Assembly (NCBI GenBank): GCA_050955105.1
Contig: JBPBQZ010000035.1
Location: 1-56,602, forward strand
DNA from: JBPBQZ01 sp050955105
GTDB lineage: Bacteria > Pseudomonadota > Gammaproteobacteria > Burkholderiales > Burkholderiaceae
DNA length: 56,602 nt
Reading direction: 5' to 3'
Below, piece after piece: positions 43,667-51,493 of the stretch. Made by a program: the position numbers and the translations under genes. Below the pieces are notes generated by a model. That model was not told the DNA's origin. It saw only the letters and a list, made by a program, of their open reading frames with translations, and searched no databases. Positions within the stretch are counted from its first letter, which is position 1; each line of letters begins with the position of its first letter.

Positions 43667-45250
43667 CTAGCGCTTGCGCGCGAGCTTCGCTTCGGCAAGA
43701 CGTTTTTCTAGCGTATGCAACAGATCGGCCGCTTCGACGAAGCGCGCACTGGTCCACGTGATGTGCGCGATCGTCACGGTAACGGCAGGCCCAGCGGGCG
43801 GGGCGGCCGACGACACCGCGTCGGGAGGCGTTTTGCGCAGGCCGAACATCGTGGCGATGCCCTGCGTACTCCAAGTGTGGCCGGCCAGACTGGCTGACAG
43901 CGGTGCGGCAACCGGCAGCAGCCCAGTCTGCTGCGCCACCGCCGTGCGGATGCGCTGCGCCACCAGATCGGCGCCCGCGCTGTCCGCGCCGCGCAGATAC
44001 AACAGGAACGAGCCGCCACTGCGCGCCGCCGCGTCGGGTGCGTAGTAGCGGCTCAAGCGCGCGCTGGCACCGATCGCCGCACCGACGGTAGCCAGCAGCG
44101 TGTCGCCGAACAGATGGCCGCGCTTGCGGTTCCACCCGGCCAGGTCATCCACATCAATCCACAACAGTGCCGAAGACACCTGGTCGGCGCCGTGCGGCAG
44201 CAAGATCTCCGCCGCGACGCGATCGAGCAAACGCCGACGGGTCCATAGGCCCGTCAGTGAATCGACACCGCCCTCCGGCTCGACTACCGAATGGGCCGCG
44301 CGGGCCCCGCCGAAGCGCCGGCCACTGCGCCACGTGTGCCGAATCGGGCCATACGTGCCGAGCGTATGCACGATCGACTGCGGCAAGCGGCTGAATCGAG
44401 CCACGGTCGTCAAGCGCCAGAACAGCACCCCGCACATCAGCAGCGCCAACGCGCTGGCCCACAGGCAATCGAGATAACGCGCTGACAACGGCAGCCAGAC
44501 CACGACGATGCCGCAGGCCGCCTGCCACCACGCCGCGAGCGCGATCACCGCGAACCACGCCGCCGTCTGGCCATGCCGCTGCGCGCGCACGAACGCAATC
44601 CCGACCGTCAATAGCGCGAGCAATGGATCGAGCCACGGGAACCAGCGCCAACCCATGCCGGGCGGCAGATGGCGATCGATATTGAGAAGGTGAGCCATGG
44701 GCGCGAACCAGCCGAATGCGCCCAGCGACACCAGCAGCACCACCACCGACGCGACGCTGAGCGCCAGCGACCCGCCGATCAGGCGATCGGTCCAGGGCAC
44801 CTTGCGCGCTGGGCGAATCACGCCCGGCTGCCGCAGGACAGCGCACAACAACAGGAAATGAAAAACCGGATGCTGGCCGGCCGAGAGCCAATACAACGGC
44901 TGCGGCAAGGGACGTGGGGCCAGCGAGGCAAGGTCCGCCGCGTGCGAGTAAAACATCAGGCCCAATTCGGCCAGCCAACCGCCGCCGTGCGCCGCGCAAG
45001 CCGCGCACAGGAACGCCGCGTAGGGCGCGCGAGAAACCAGATAGCGCACACCGAAGCAATGCGCGGCAAATAGATTGGTCACCGCGGCCACGGTAGCCAG
45101 CGACTGAAACAAGCCGGGGGGCTCGGGCACATGCAACAGGGCCAGGCCCAGCGAAGCCACGCCGGCGATCATCAGCGCGGCGTAAACCAGCCATAGCGAG
45201 CGCATCGCGGCGCCCGGCCGCAACATCGGTGTTTCGGAGTTTTCCAACAC
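43667..45250 (-). CDS. Membrane GGDEF-family protein with degenerate active site
   Basis: The 527-residue product starts at GTG 45250; ATG 45226 is an alternative. The N-terminal 300 residues hold about seven to eight membrane helices (LWLVYAALMIAGVASLGLAL; LALSVASVVVLLVSLGAFGW; FAVIALAAWWQAACGIVVVW). The C-terminal domain has diguanylate cyclase features: DSLTGLWTRRRLLDRVAAEI, LLWIDVDDLAGWNRKRGHLFGDTLL and the ADLVAQRIRTAV helix. The signature GGDEF is replaced by SGGSF, so the metal-binding acidic residues are missing. It is probably catalytically inactive and may sense or bind nucleotide instead. A good promoter lies upstream (45318-45345). It is convergent with the kinase gene. Confidence 0.82.
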   Translation of the reverse strand: MLENSETPMLRPGAAMRSLWLVYAALMIAGVASLGLALLHVPEPPGLFQSLATVAAVTNLFAAHCFGVRYLVSRAPYAAFLCAACAAHGGGWLAELGLMFYSHAADLASLAPRPLPQPLYWLSAGQHPVFHFLLLCAVLRQPGVIRPARKVPWTDRLIGGSLALSVASVVVLLVSLGAFGWFAPMAHLLNIDRHLPPGMGWRWFPWLDPLLALLTVGIAFVRAQRHGQTAAWFAVIALAAWWQAACGIVVVWLPLSARYLDCLWASALALLMCGVLFWRLTTVARFSRLPQSIVHTLGTYGPIRHTWRSGRRFGGARAAHSVVEPEGGVDSLTGLWTRRRLLDRVAAEILLPHGADQVSSALLWIDVDDLAGWNRKRGHLFGDTLLATVGAAIGASARLSRYYAPDAAARSGGSFLLYLRGADSAGADLVAQRIRTAVAQQTGLLPVAAPLSASLAGHTWSTQGIATMFGLRKTPPDAVSSAAPPAGPAVTVTIAHITWTSARFVEAADLLHTLEKRLAEAKLARKR

Positions 45251-45317
45251 GGAACGCCAGCGTGGATGTTACGAAGAATGGCCCAGTAGTGACGCTTCGA
45301 TGCGGCGTCTGCGCCGA

Positions 45318-45345
45318 ATTCTAACAGTGCTGGCGGGTGTGTCGA
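45318..45345 (-). promoter_or_regulatory. Sigma-70 type promoter for the GGDEF-family gene
   Basis: On the minus strand the -35 is TCGACA (45345-45340, five of six consensus) and the -10 is TAGAAT (45323-45318, five of six), with a 16-base spacer. Transcription would start near 45311, about 60 bases before the GTG start codon. Confidence 0.6.
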
Positions 45346-45363
45346 TCGACAAATAAGTTTGCT

Positions 45364-45392
45364 GCGTCAGCGGCTTATGACACCGCTGACGC
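45364..45392 (-). terminator. Hairpin downstream of the BON lipoprotein gene
   Basis: GCGTCAGCGG-N9-CCGCTGACGC is a perfect 10-bp stem starting 12 bases after the stop of the minus-strand BON gene. Only a short broken T stretch follows, so it is a likely but not ideal terminator, or a 3'-end stabiliser. Confidence 0.6.
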
Positions 45393-45404
45393 TAAAGCCG
45401 CGGC

Positions 45405-46208
45405 TTAGCGAACTTGCGCGGCGCGGCCAGGCTGCACGATCGTCGAATTCGAGATAGGTGCAGGCTGCGGTCGGTCAAGCGGTTGCGAGCTTACCGAACT
45501 GTCCGGCACGGCACCCACCGTCGCCCCCGAGTTGTCGGGCACATCGGCGCCCGGCGCCGGCTGCGGATCTGAGGTTTGCGCGGCAGTCGTATTCGCACGA
45601 CTGTCGTCATTGCCATCTGGCAGCACGTATTGGAATACCTTCACCACCTGCATGACACCCGGCACGCGACTGGCCGTCTCCGCGCCGCGTCGGCCCTCGT
45701 CGACCGTCACCAGACCCATCAGGTAAACCACGCCACGCTCGGTATTGACCTTGAAATAATGCGCCGGCAATTGCCGCTCCGCCAACAAGGAAGCCTGCAC
45801 CTTGCTGGTAATGAAGGTATCGCTGGAGCGCGTCGACAGGCTGCTGGCAGGACGCACCGCCAGTTCGTTCACCACGCCTTGCACATTATTGATGTTGCGC
45901 ACGATGGCTTCGGCATAGCGCCGCGTGCGCTCGTCCGGCACTTCACCGGTTAGCAGCACGCGCCGATTGAAGACCGTGGAATTGACGTGCGAGCCGGGGG
46001 GCGTGTCATCAGCCAGTTGCGCCGCGGACTTCACCTGAATTTCGTGATCTTCGGTTTGCGCACCCAGCGTGCGCCGATCAGTTGCCACCACCGCGCCGCC
46101 CGCCGCCACGCCACCCAGCAAGATCAGCGGGCAGCCGGCCAGCGGTATCGCCAAGCTCGCCGCCAGAAGTACCGAAACCAGAGCTCTGCTCACACCATTT
46201 GCCGCCAT
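45405..46208 (-). CDS. dolP: BON-domain outer-membrane lipoprotein (DolP/YraP-like)
   Basis: The 267-residue product has a signal peptide with lipobox LAGC (Cys26), then a short hydrophobic Gly-rich stretch and two BON domains. The first starts VKSAAQLADDTPPGSHVNS and includes VLLTGEVPDERTRRYAEAIV. The second starts SSDTFITSKVQASLLAERQL and includes VVYLMGLVTVDEGRRGAET. In E. coli DolP protects outer-membrane integrity. The C-terminal 80 residues (DGNDDSRANTTAAQ...) are Pro/Ser/Asp-rich and absent from the enteric protein. The start at 46208 has AAGGAA upstream. It lies 16 bases after the SIS gene and is the last gene of the yraN-SIS-dolP operon. Confidence 0.85.
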   Translation of the reverse strand: MAANGVSRALVSVLLAASLAIPLAGCPLILLGGVAAGGAVVATDRRTLGAQTEDHEIQVKSAAQLADDTPPGSHVNSTVFNRRVLLTGEVPDERTRRYAEAIVRNINNVQGVVNELAVRPASSLSTRSSDTFITSKVQASLLAERQLPAHYFKVNTERGVVYLMGLVTVDEGRRGAETASRVPGVMQVVKVFQYVLPDGNDDSRANTTAAQTSDPQPAPGADVPDNSGATVGAVPDSSVSSQPLDRPQPAPISNSTIVQPGRAAQVR

Positions 46209-46224
46209 CGATTGAATTCCTTGG

Positions 46225-46824
46225 TTATTCGCCGATAAAAATCGCATCGATGCCATCGCACAGGCAGTGGATGGTCAACAGATGAATTTCCTGAATGCGT
46301 GCCGTGCGCTGCTGCGGCACGCACAAATGGACATCACGTTCGGTCAGCAGTTCATTCATTCGACCGCCGCCTTTGCCCGTCATGGCAATCACCACCATGT
46401 CGCGCTCGTGCGCGGCCTCGACCGCGGCCACCACATTGGGCGAGCTGCCCGAGGTGGAAATGGCCAGCAGCACATCGCCCTGCTGTCCCAGCGCCAGCAC
46501 CTGCTTGGAGAAGACCTGGTCGAACGCATAGTCGTTGGCCACCGCCGTGAGAATCGACGAATCGGTGGTCAGCGCAATCGCGGCCAGCGGCGGCCGTTCG
46601 CGCTCGAAGCGACCGACCAGCTCGGCGGCGAAGTGCTGCGAGTCGGCAGCCGAGCCGCCGTTGCCGCAGCTAAGAATTTTGCCGCCGCTGGTGAGCGAGG
46701 CAATCATCGCCTCGACCGCGGCTTGAATCGGCAGTGCCAGACTTTCGGCGGCGTCGAGCTTGGCCTGAGCGCTATCGCGGAAGTGCTGTTTGATTTTTTC
46801 GACAGAGGTTTCGGGGGACATCAT
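46225..46824 (-). CDS. SIS-domain protein, DiaA/GmhA-like phosphoheptose isomerase
   Basis: The 199-residue product is a single SIS domain: GGKILSCGNGGSAADSQHFAAELVGRF, FSKQVLALGQQGDVLLAISTSG, SSPNVVAAVEAA and VIAMTGKGGGRMNELL. Family members are GmhA (sedoheptulose-7-phosphate isomerase for LPS heptose) and DiaA (which binds DnaA and stimulates replication initiation). The context next to yraN and a DolP-like gene, as in the enteric yraN-diaA-dolP order, favours DiaA. Many Burkholderiales annotate it as phosphoheptose isomerase, and sequence alone does not settle it. The start is uncertain because no clear ribosome-binding site precedes the double Met at 46824/46821. Confidence 0.85.
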   Translation of the reverse strand: MMSPETSVEKIKQHFRDSAQAKLDAAESLALPIQAAVEAMIASLTSGGKILSCGNGGSAADSQHFAAELVGRFERERPPLAAIALTTDSSILTAVANDYAFDQVFSKQVLALGQQGDVLLAISTSGSSPNVVAAVEAAHERDMVVIAMTGKGGGRMNELLTERDVHLCVPQQRTARIQEIHLLTIHCLCDGIDAIFIGE

Positions 46825-46853
46825 TGTTCCGGGAGGCGGCCGACGGCCAAACG

Positions 46854-47234
46854 TTAGCGGAGTGTACCGTATCGACCTGCGGCCCCCGCGTCCAGTTGAA
46901 ACGCATCGGGTATCCAGCACAAGCGTCCGGCTTCGAAGGCCACGACGTCGAAGCGACAGGGCGGCGCAGCCCCGCCACGCCGCAACAAGTACAGACCCGC
47001 GGCACGCAGCAAACGGCTCTGCTTGCGTGCGCCGACGCTGGCCAATGCGCCGCCGAAAGCGCGGCTGCGTCGCGCCTTCACTTCCACGAACACCAGCGTG
47101 CCGTCACGATCCTCCATCACCAGGTCAAGCTCGCCACAGCGACTCGACACATTCCGCTCGAGCAAACGCATGCCTTGGCTGCACAAGTAAGCCAGCGCAT
47201 GAGTCTCATAAATGCTGCCTACTGCTCTCGACAT
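46854..47234 (-). CDS. yraN: YraN/UPF0102 endonuclease-like protein
   Basis: The 126-residue product has the UPF0102 core: GSIYETHALAYLCSQGMRLL, ERNVSSRCGELDLVMEDRDG, LVFVEVKARRSRAFGGALAS, and a helix LLRAAGLYLL. The E-L-D and F-V-E-V-K residues match the restriction-endonuclease-like active-site pattern. The function is not settled. I start it at ATG 47234 (MSRAVGSIYE). A frame up to 47318 would run into the divergent rsmI start region. It precedes the SIS gene by 29 bases. Confidence 0.88.
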   Translation of the reverse strand: MSRAVGSIYETHALAYLCSQGMRLLERNVSSRCGELDLVMEDRDGTLVFVEVKARRSRAFGGALASVGARKQSRLLRAAGLYLLRRGGAAPPCRFDVVAFEAGRLCWIPDAFQLDAGAAGRYGTLR

Positions 47235-47296
47235 TGCCCAACCGCCCCCATTCAATGCTGTTGCTACATGCGAAGCCCGCGTGCTCACATGGCACA

Positions 47297-48328
47297 ATGG
47301 CGACGCCTTTCCCCTCACGCCCCACGCCCGCGCAGACCGCCTTGCTCAACGACCCGCTGACCCTCGCCGCCACCCAAACCTATCCTCCCGGGCTATACCT
47401 GGTAGCGACGCCGATCGGCAATCTGGCGGACCTCACCTTGCGAGCGCTGCATCTACTGCGCATCGCCGAGCGCATCGGCGCCGAAGACACCCGGCATGCG
47501 GCACAGTTGCTGAACCGCTTCGACCTCAACAAGACCGTATTCGCCGCGCATCAGCACAACGAGCGCGAAGCCGCCGTGCGCATCGTGGCGCACATTCAGG
47601 CCGGCGAACGCGTTGCGTATATCTCCGACGCCGGCACGCCAGGCATTTCCGACCCCGGCGCCAAGCTGGTGGATGCGGTGCGCGAAGCAGGCTTGCCCGT
47701 GATACCGATTCCCGGCGCCTGCGCATTGGCCGCCGCCATCTCCGTCGCCGGCACCCTCGCCGACACCTTCGTCTTCGCCGGTTTCCTGCCCACGCGCGCC
47801 GCGCAGCGACGGGCGGCGCTGCTGCCATTCGTACGCATGCCACAAGCGCTGGTGCTCTACGAAGCACCACATCGCATTGCAGAAACCGTGACCGCGCTAC
47901 GCGAAGCCTTCGGCGACGAACGCCGCGTGCTGATTGCGCGAGAGCTGACAAAATTACATGAGAGCGTGCACGTTTGCACCCTGGCCGAAGGGCCTAGGTG
48001 GCTGTCCGAAGACAGCAATCGTTTGCGTGGGGAGTTCGTACTGGTGGTCGAAGGATTGCGCACTAGCGCCGCCGAAGATGGCGACGCCGCAGCGCATGCC
48101 GCGCACAGCGAGCATGACCGTCTATTGAATGTATTGCTGGAAGAGTTGCCGGTAAGCGCGGCGGCGCGGGTTGCAGCGAAGCTGACCGGCAGTTCACGCG
48201 GCCCGCTTTACCAGCGGGCGTTGGCCATCAGCCAACAAAGCGCGGCCGCGGCAGACCGGCAAGATGACGAAGCCGGTAATCAGGCAAGCAGCAGTGAAAG
48301 CAGTGAAGACGACGCAGAGGACATTTAG
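47297..48328 (+). CDS. rsmI: 16S rRNA 2'-O-ribose methyltransferase RsmI
   Basis: RsmI methylates the ribose of C1402 in 16S rRNA near the decoding centre, using S-adenosylmethionine. The 343-residue product shows PPGLYLVATPIGNLADLTLR, the EDTRHAAQLLNRF block, ISDAGTPGISDPGAKLV, and PIPGACALAAAISVAG. It also has FVFAGFLPTRAAQR and VLYEAPHRIAETV. It is longer than the 285-residue enteric enzyme: about 15 extra N-terminal residues and an acidic, Ser/Glu-rich tail (QASSSESSEDDAEDI). ATG 47297 is used. An in-frame ATG at 47255 is possible, and a very long upstream extension from 46790 is antisense to yraN. It is divergent from yraN and convergent with rlpA. Confidence 0.93.
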   Translation: MATPFPSRPTPAQTALLNDPLTLAATQTYPPGLYLVATPIGNLADLTLRALHLLRIAERIGAEDTRHAAQLLNRFDLNKTVFAAHQHNEREAAVRIVAHIQAGERVAYISDAGTPGISDPGAKLVDAVREAGLPVIPIPGACALAAAISVAGTLADTFVFAGFLPTRAAQRRAALLPFVRMPQALVLYEAPHRIAETVTALREAFGDERRVLIARELTKLHESVHVCTLAEGPRWLSEDSNRLRGEFVLVVEGLRTSAAEDGDAAAHAAHSEHDRLLNVLLEELPVSAAARVAAKLTGSSRGPLYQRALAISQQSAAAADRQDDEAGNQASSSESSEDDAEDI

Positions 48329-48373
48329 GACAAGAGACCAGCGCCAAAAGCACCCACTACTGTCCTTATTGCC

Positions 48374-49306
48374 CTACTTCGACGCCAACATTTCCCGACG
48401 CGCAATATTCGCTTCGCGCGTTGACAGGCCTTCGATTTCCACCTTCGACGTGCCGCTGCGCTGCAGGCCGAGCACTTCCGCCGCGGCATAAGACAAATCG
48501 ATCACGCGCTTGCCGTGGAACGGGCCACGATCATTGATGCGCACCACCACCGACAGACCGTTACGGATATTCGTAACCTTCGCATAACTGGCCAGCGGCA
48601 AAGTACGGTGCGCGGCGGTCATCGCATACATATCGTAGCGTTCGCCACTGGCCGTACGGCGGCCGTGGAACTGTTTGCCATACCAGGACGCGGGGCCCTG
48701 CTCGACGAAGCGTGACGCATCGGGCGTCGCGAAAGCGCCGCCAGACAAACGGCCGGACGCGCTATCGTCATCGGCATCCGTGGTATCAGCGTTGGCGACT
48801 TGCTCAGGCGTGGCGCTGCTGGTCGTGCTGATCGAGGCAGCCGCGGTGGTCGTGGTCGTGGCGGCCGCAGCCGTCGCGGCGGTCGCCGCCGCAGTCACCA
48901 CCGGCGGCGTTGCTTGCGGCGCCGGCACCTTCAGCCATTGCCGCAAATCGACCGCGCTATTGAGCGCCATCAAACCGCCCAACGGCCCCGAGGGAGCTGC
49001 CGATACGCTGCCGGCGTTTTGCGCGGCACCGAACTGATTAAACGATACAAGCGTGGAAGTAAGACTTGCCAAGGTCACCACCGGGTCGCTGGGAAAGCCC
49101 CGCGCATCCTCGGCGATCTTCGGCGCCGCCAGCGCCTTGCCCGGCAAGGGGGAATTCAATGTTGCCAAGCCATCGAAAGAGCGGGCATGCAGCATGCTTA
49201 TTGTTGAGCGGCTGGCCAAATCGGCCGTACCCGGCACAGCGGTACATGCAGCGAGGCTCATCAGGGCAGATAGCGTCGCGCAGCGCCGCAGCAAACTAGC
49301 GTTCAT
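48374..49306 (-). CDS. rlpA: RlpA-like septal lipoprotein (double-psi beta-barrel)
   Basis: The 310-residue product has a signal peptide with lipobox LAAC (Cys21). A long linker contains an Ala/Thr run near residues 140-165 (ATAATAAAATTTTTAAAS). The RlpA double-psi beta-barrel at residues 204-300 includes PASWYGKQFHGRRTASGERY, MTAAHRTLPLASYAKVTNI, VRINDRGPFHGKRVIDLSY and AAEVLGL. RlpA acts on denuded peptidoglycan at the septum. The SPOR domain found in the enteric protein is absent, so targeting must differ. AAGGTG precedes the ATG at a somewhat long spacing. It is convergent with rsmI. Confidence 0.9.
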   Translation of the reverse strand: MNASLLRRCATLSALMSLAACTAVPGTADLASRSTISMLHARSFDGLATLNSPLPGKALAAPKIAEDARGFPSDPVVTLASLTSTLVSFNQFGAAQNAGSVSAAPSGPLGGLMALNSAVDLRQWLKVPAPQATPPVVTAAATAATAAAATTTTTAAASISTTSSATPEQVANADTTDADDDSASGRLSGGAFATPDASRFVEQGPASWYGKQFHGRRTASGERYDMYAMTAAHRTLPLASYAKVTNIRNGLSVVVRINDRGPFHGKRVIDLSYAAAEVLGLQRSGTSKVEIEGLSTREANIARREMLASK

Positions 49307-49455
49307 AGACGTGCATCACCTTTTACTGGCGCGAACCGCGAACCGCCGATTCAGCACCAGGGCAGCGCCTTGCATAAGCGCGGGGCAAAACTAGCCCAGC
49401 CCTTGCACGCAAGATGGCGCCATGTCGGGCATGGACGCCTACCACCCGGTTAATC

Positions 49456-49685
49456 TCACGTCTGGCGGAACTCTCCAATGGAGGCACACCAGACCCAGCA
49501 CCGTTTCGTTGGGGGTCCACCACGGGACACACCCTGGGCTACGGTGCGGGCTTAAGCCTGCACACGTACGAAACGGCGGATGGATTCAACTGGACGCGGC
49601 GAACACGCACGTCATCCAGACAAATCGCGTTACATCGAACCTGTCGAGGTAAGAACTTCTTCGCCGTCACCGGCGCTTTCTGCTC
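49456..49685 (+). ncRNA. Candidate structured RNA: hairpin, three-way junction, hairpin
   Basis: Within the 700-base gene-free gap I see consecutive stems. Hairpin 1 is GTCTGG (49460-49465) / CCAGAC (49489-49494), enclosing CTCC-AAT-GGAG. Next comes a junction closed by the perfect 9-bp stem CCGTTTCGT (49501-49509) / ACGAAACGG (49568-49576). It contains GTCC-N6-GGAC (49515-49528) and the near-perfect palindrome GTGCGGGCTTAAGCCTGCAC (49544-49563). A CTGGACG / CGT-CAT-CCAG hairpin follows, then CGCCG-TCAC-CGGCG (49662-49675) with a short pyrimidine tail. The strand is assigned only from that terminator-like end. No Rfam family was recognised by eye. Confidence 0.4.
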
Positions 49686-50003
49686 ACTACTGACCAGATA
49701 GGACTAACTCTGTGGCATTCGGAAAACGCAGTATTCGCGCGGAATTCAAAGATTAGGGCGAACACTTCCGAACTTTGACGGCCTTCTCACAAGCGCACGC
49801 TCATTCGTGCGCGGGGGAAGGGCGATTAGGACGCGCTCTCAAGCACGTGGGTTGGATTATACCCAAAAAGAAAAATTTGCCATCCAGGCGCCATTTTCGA
49901 CGTTTTGACATGGTAAGTCCTGCCGCTTTCAGCGAGTAATAAGACGCCCTCCGGCAAGCCTAAGACGTGGCCTACTCCGCCCCGCGTTAAAGCCAGCAAC
50001 CGC
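49686..50003. other. Gene-free stretch upstream of the MBL-fold gene
   Basis: No gene is supported here. It has one clean hairpin, GCGCACG-CTCATT-CGTGCGC (49793-49812), and an AT-rich segment around 49855-49885 (GGATTATACCC, then AAAAAGAAAAATTTG) that could hold a promoter. Confidence 0.4.
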
Positions 50004-50009
50004 TAGAAT
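50004..50009 (+). promoter_or_regulatory. -10 element placed for a leaderless MBL-fold mRNA
   Basis: TAGAAT (five of six consensus) ends seven bases before the ATG at 50017. This is the distance from -10 to transcription start, so the mRNA would begin at or next to the start codon. No Shine-Dalgarno sequence precedes that ATG. The -35 is weak (TTAAAG lies too close). Confidence 0.4.
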
Positions 50010-50016
50010 GTGGCTC

Positions 50017-50700
50017 ATGAAAACCGTCCTCATACCCGTTACGCCGTTTCAGCAAAACAGCTCGCTGCTGATTTGCGAAACGACGGGCCGCGCCGCGTCC
50101 ATCGACCCGGGCGGCGACCTTCCCCGCATCGAAGCCGAACTGGCCAAACACGGTGCGACGCTAGAGAAGGTGTTCCTCACACATGGTCACGTCGACCACT
50201 GCGCCGGCGCAAAAATCCTGGCGGACAAATATGGCGTGCCCATCGAAGGACCACAACGCGAAGAAAGCTTCTGGATCGATCAATTGCCCGCGCAGACTCA
50301 ACGCCTCGGCTTCCCCAAGGCTGCCGCGTTCACGCCCGATCGATGGCTGGAAGAAGGCGACCAGGTGCGCTTCGGCAACGAAGCTCTCGACGTCTTTTAC
50401 TGCCCGGGCCATACGCCCGGACACGTGGTGTTCTTCAGCGCGCCCAACCGGCTGGCGTTCGTCGGCGACGTACTGTTCGCCGGCTCGATCGGCCGCACCG
50501 ACTTTCCACGCGGCAACCATGCCGATCTGATTCGCTCCATTGTCACCAAGCTTTGGCCGCTCGGCGACGACGTCACCTTCGTGCCGGGACACGGTCCGCT
50601 GTCGACCTTCGGCGATGAACGGCTTTCCAATCCCTATGTCGGCGACGCGGTCACCGGCTACCGACCGCAAGCCGCGCCAGACGGGGGAAACGCACGATGA
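50017..50700 (+). CDS. MBL-fold metallo-hydrolase (YcbL/glyoxalase II-like)
   Basis: The 227-residue product is a metallo-beta-lactamase fold hydrolase. The metal motif THGHVDH gives His56, His58, Asp60 and His61. It is followed by FYCPGHTPGHVVFF, FVGDVLFAGSIGRTDFPRGN and the final VPGHGPLSTFG histidine. This order fits the small YcbL/glyoxalase II-like group that cleaves thioesters. I prefer ATG 50017 (MKTVLIPVTPFQQNSSLL) to 50008, since the family begins there. Its stop overlaps the exonuclease start (ATGA at 50697). Confidence 0.9.
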   Translation: MKTVLIPVTPFQQNSSLLICETTGRAASIDPGGDLPRIEAELAKHGATLEKVFLTHGHVDHCAGAKILADKYGVPIEGPQREESFWIDQLPAQTQRLGFPKAAAFTPDRWLEEGDQVRFGNEALDVFYCPGHTPGHVVFFSAPNRLAFVGDVLFAGSIGRTDFPRGNHADLIRSIVTKLWPLGDDVTFVPGHGPLSTFGDERLSNPYVGDAVTGYRPQAAPDGGNAR

Positions 50701-51293
50701 GCGATGAAGTATTCGTCAGCACCGATATCGAAGCCGACGGCCCGATTCCCGGCCCGCACTCGATGCTCAGCTTCGCGTCGGCCGTGTACACCGCCGACAA
50801 GCAGTTGATCGGCACCTTTTCAGCCAATCTCGAAACCCTGCCCGGCGCCACCGAACATCCGATACAAGCCGCCTGGTGGAAAACGCAGCCCGAAGCCTGG
50901 GCCGCCTGCCGCGTCGATCTGCGTCAGCCGGAAGAAGCCATCAAGGCCTACGTCGATTGGGTCGAAGCGCTGCCCGGTACGCCGGTGTTCGTCGCCTATC
51001 CGGCCGGCTTCGATTTCACCTTCATGTTCTGGTACATGATGCGTTTCGCCGGACGCTGCCCGTTCTCCTGGTCGGCGCTCGACGTCAAAACCTTGGCATT
51101 CGCGATGACCGGACTGCCCTACCGCAAAAGCATCAAGCCGCGGCTGCCCAAGCGCTGGTTCGATCCACTGCCGCACACCCACGTGGCGTTGGACGATGCA
51201 CTGGAACAAGGTGCGATGTTCTGCAATATGCTCGCCGAATTGCGGGCGACGCAGACGCCCGTGGCAGGCGATCCGCCGGTGGAGGGTAGTTAA
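50697..51293 (+). CDS. DnaQ-fold 3'-5' exonuclease-like protein
   Basis: The 198-residue product has a DEDDh-type exonuclease layout: VSTDIEADGPIPGPHSMLSFA (Asp10, Glu12), FVAYPAGFDFTFMFWYMMRF (second Asp), and HTHVALDDALEQGAMFCNML (His and last Asp). The insert DVKTLAFAMTGLPYRKSIK is typical of a soil-bacterial subgroup, not DNA polymerase III epsilon. The substrate is unknown. It is coupled to the MBL gene by a four-base overlap. Confidence 0.86.
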   Translation: MSDEVFVSTDIEADGPIPGPHSMLSFASAVYTADKQLIGTFSANLETLPGATEHPIQAAWWKTQPEAWAACRVDLRQPEEAIKAYVDWVEALPGTPVFVAYPAGFDFTFMFWYMMRFAGRCPFSWSALDVKTLAFAMTGLPYRKSIKPRLPKRWFDPLPHTHVALDDALEQGAMFCNMLAELRATQTPVAGDPPVEGS

Positions 51294-51464
51294 GTCCACG
51301 GCACCGCCCGCTCATGACGGCCGGCGTGACGAGCTATGCGGTGGTCGCTAGCCCTGTGGCGCATAGCCGGTCACCGCTGACGCGCATAGCAGCCGCACCC
51401 CGCGACTACGCTGCAGTCCGGTTTCGTCGCTGGCGCAGCGGCATGTCGGGCTTTCCGCCGGCTT

Positions 51465-51493
51465 TTCGCACTGGTTTAGATTTAGCCTATCTT
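51465..51493 (+). promoter_or_regulatory. Promoter-like sequence before the candidate effector gene
   Basis: TTCGCA (51465-51470) and TATCTT (51488-51493) are spaced by 17 bases in a locally AT-rich patch. If active, transcription would begin near 51500, just inside the longest reading frame. That would argue for a start codon downstream of the TTG at 51492. No PIP-box type TTCG repeat was found. Confidence 0.3.

Noticed and set aside
46790..47296. Upstream extension of the rsmI frame
   Set aside because: It is antisense to yraN and to the SIS gene start. The methyltransferase core begins only after 47380.
49414..49701. 95-residue plus-strand frame in the gap after rlpA
   Set aside because: No ribosome-binding site, no family-like sequence, and it runs through strong stem-loops. 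A structured RNA or plain spacer is more likely.
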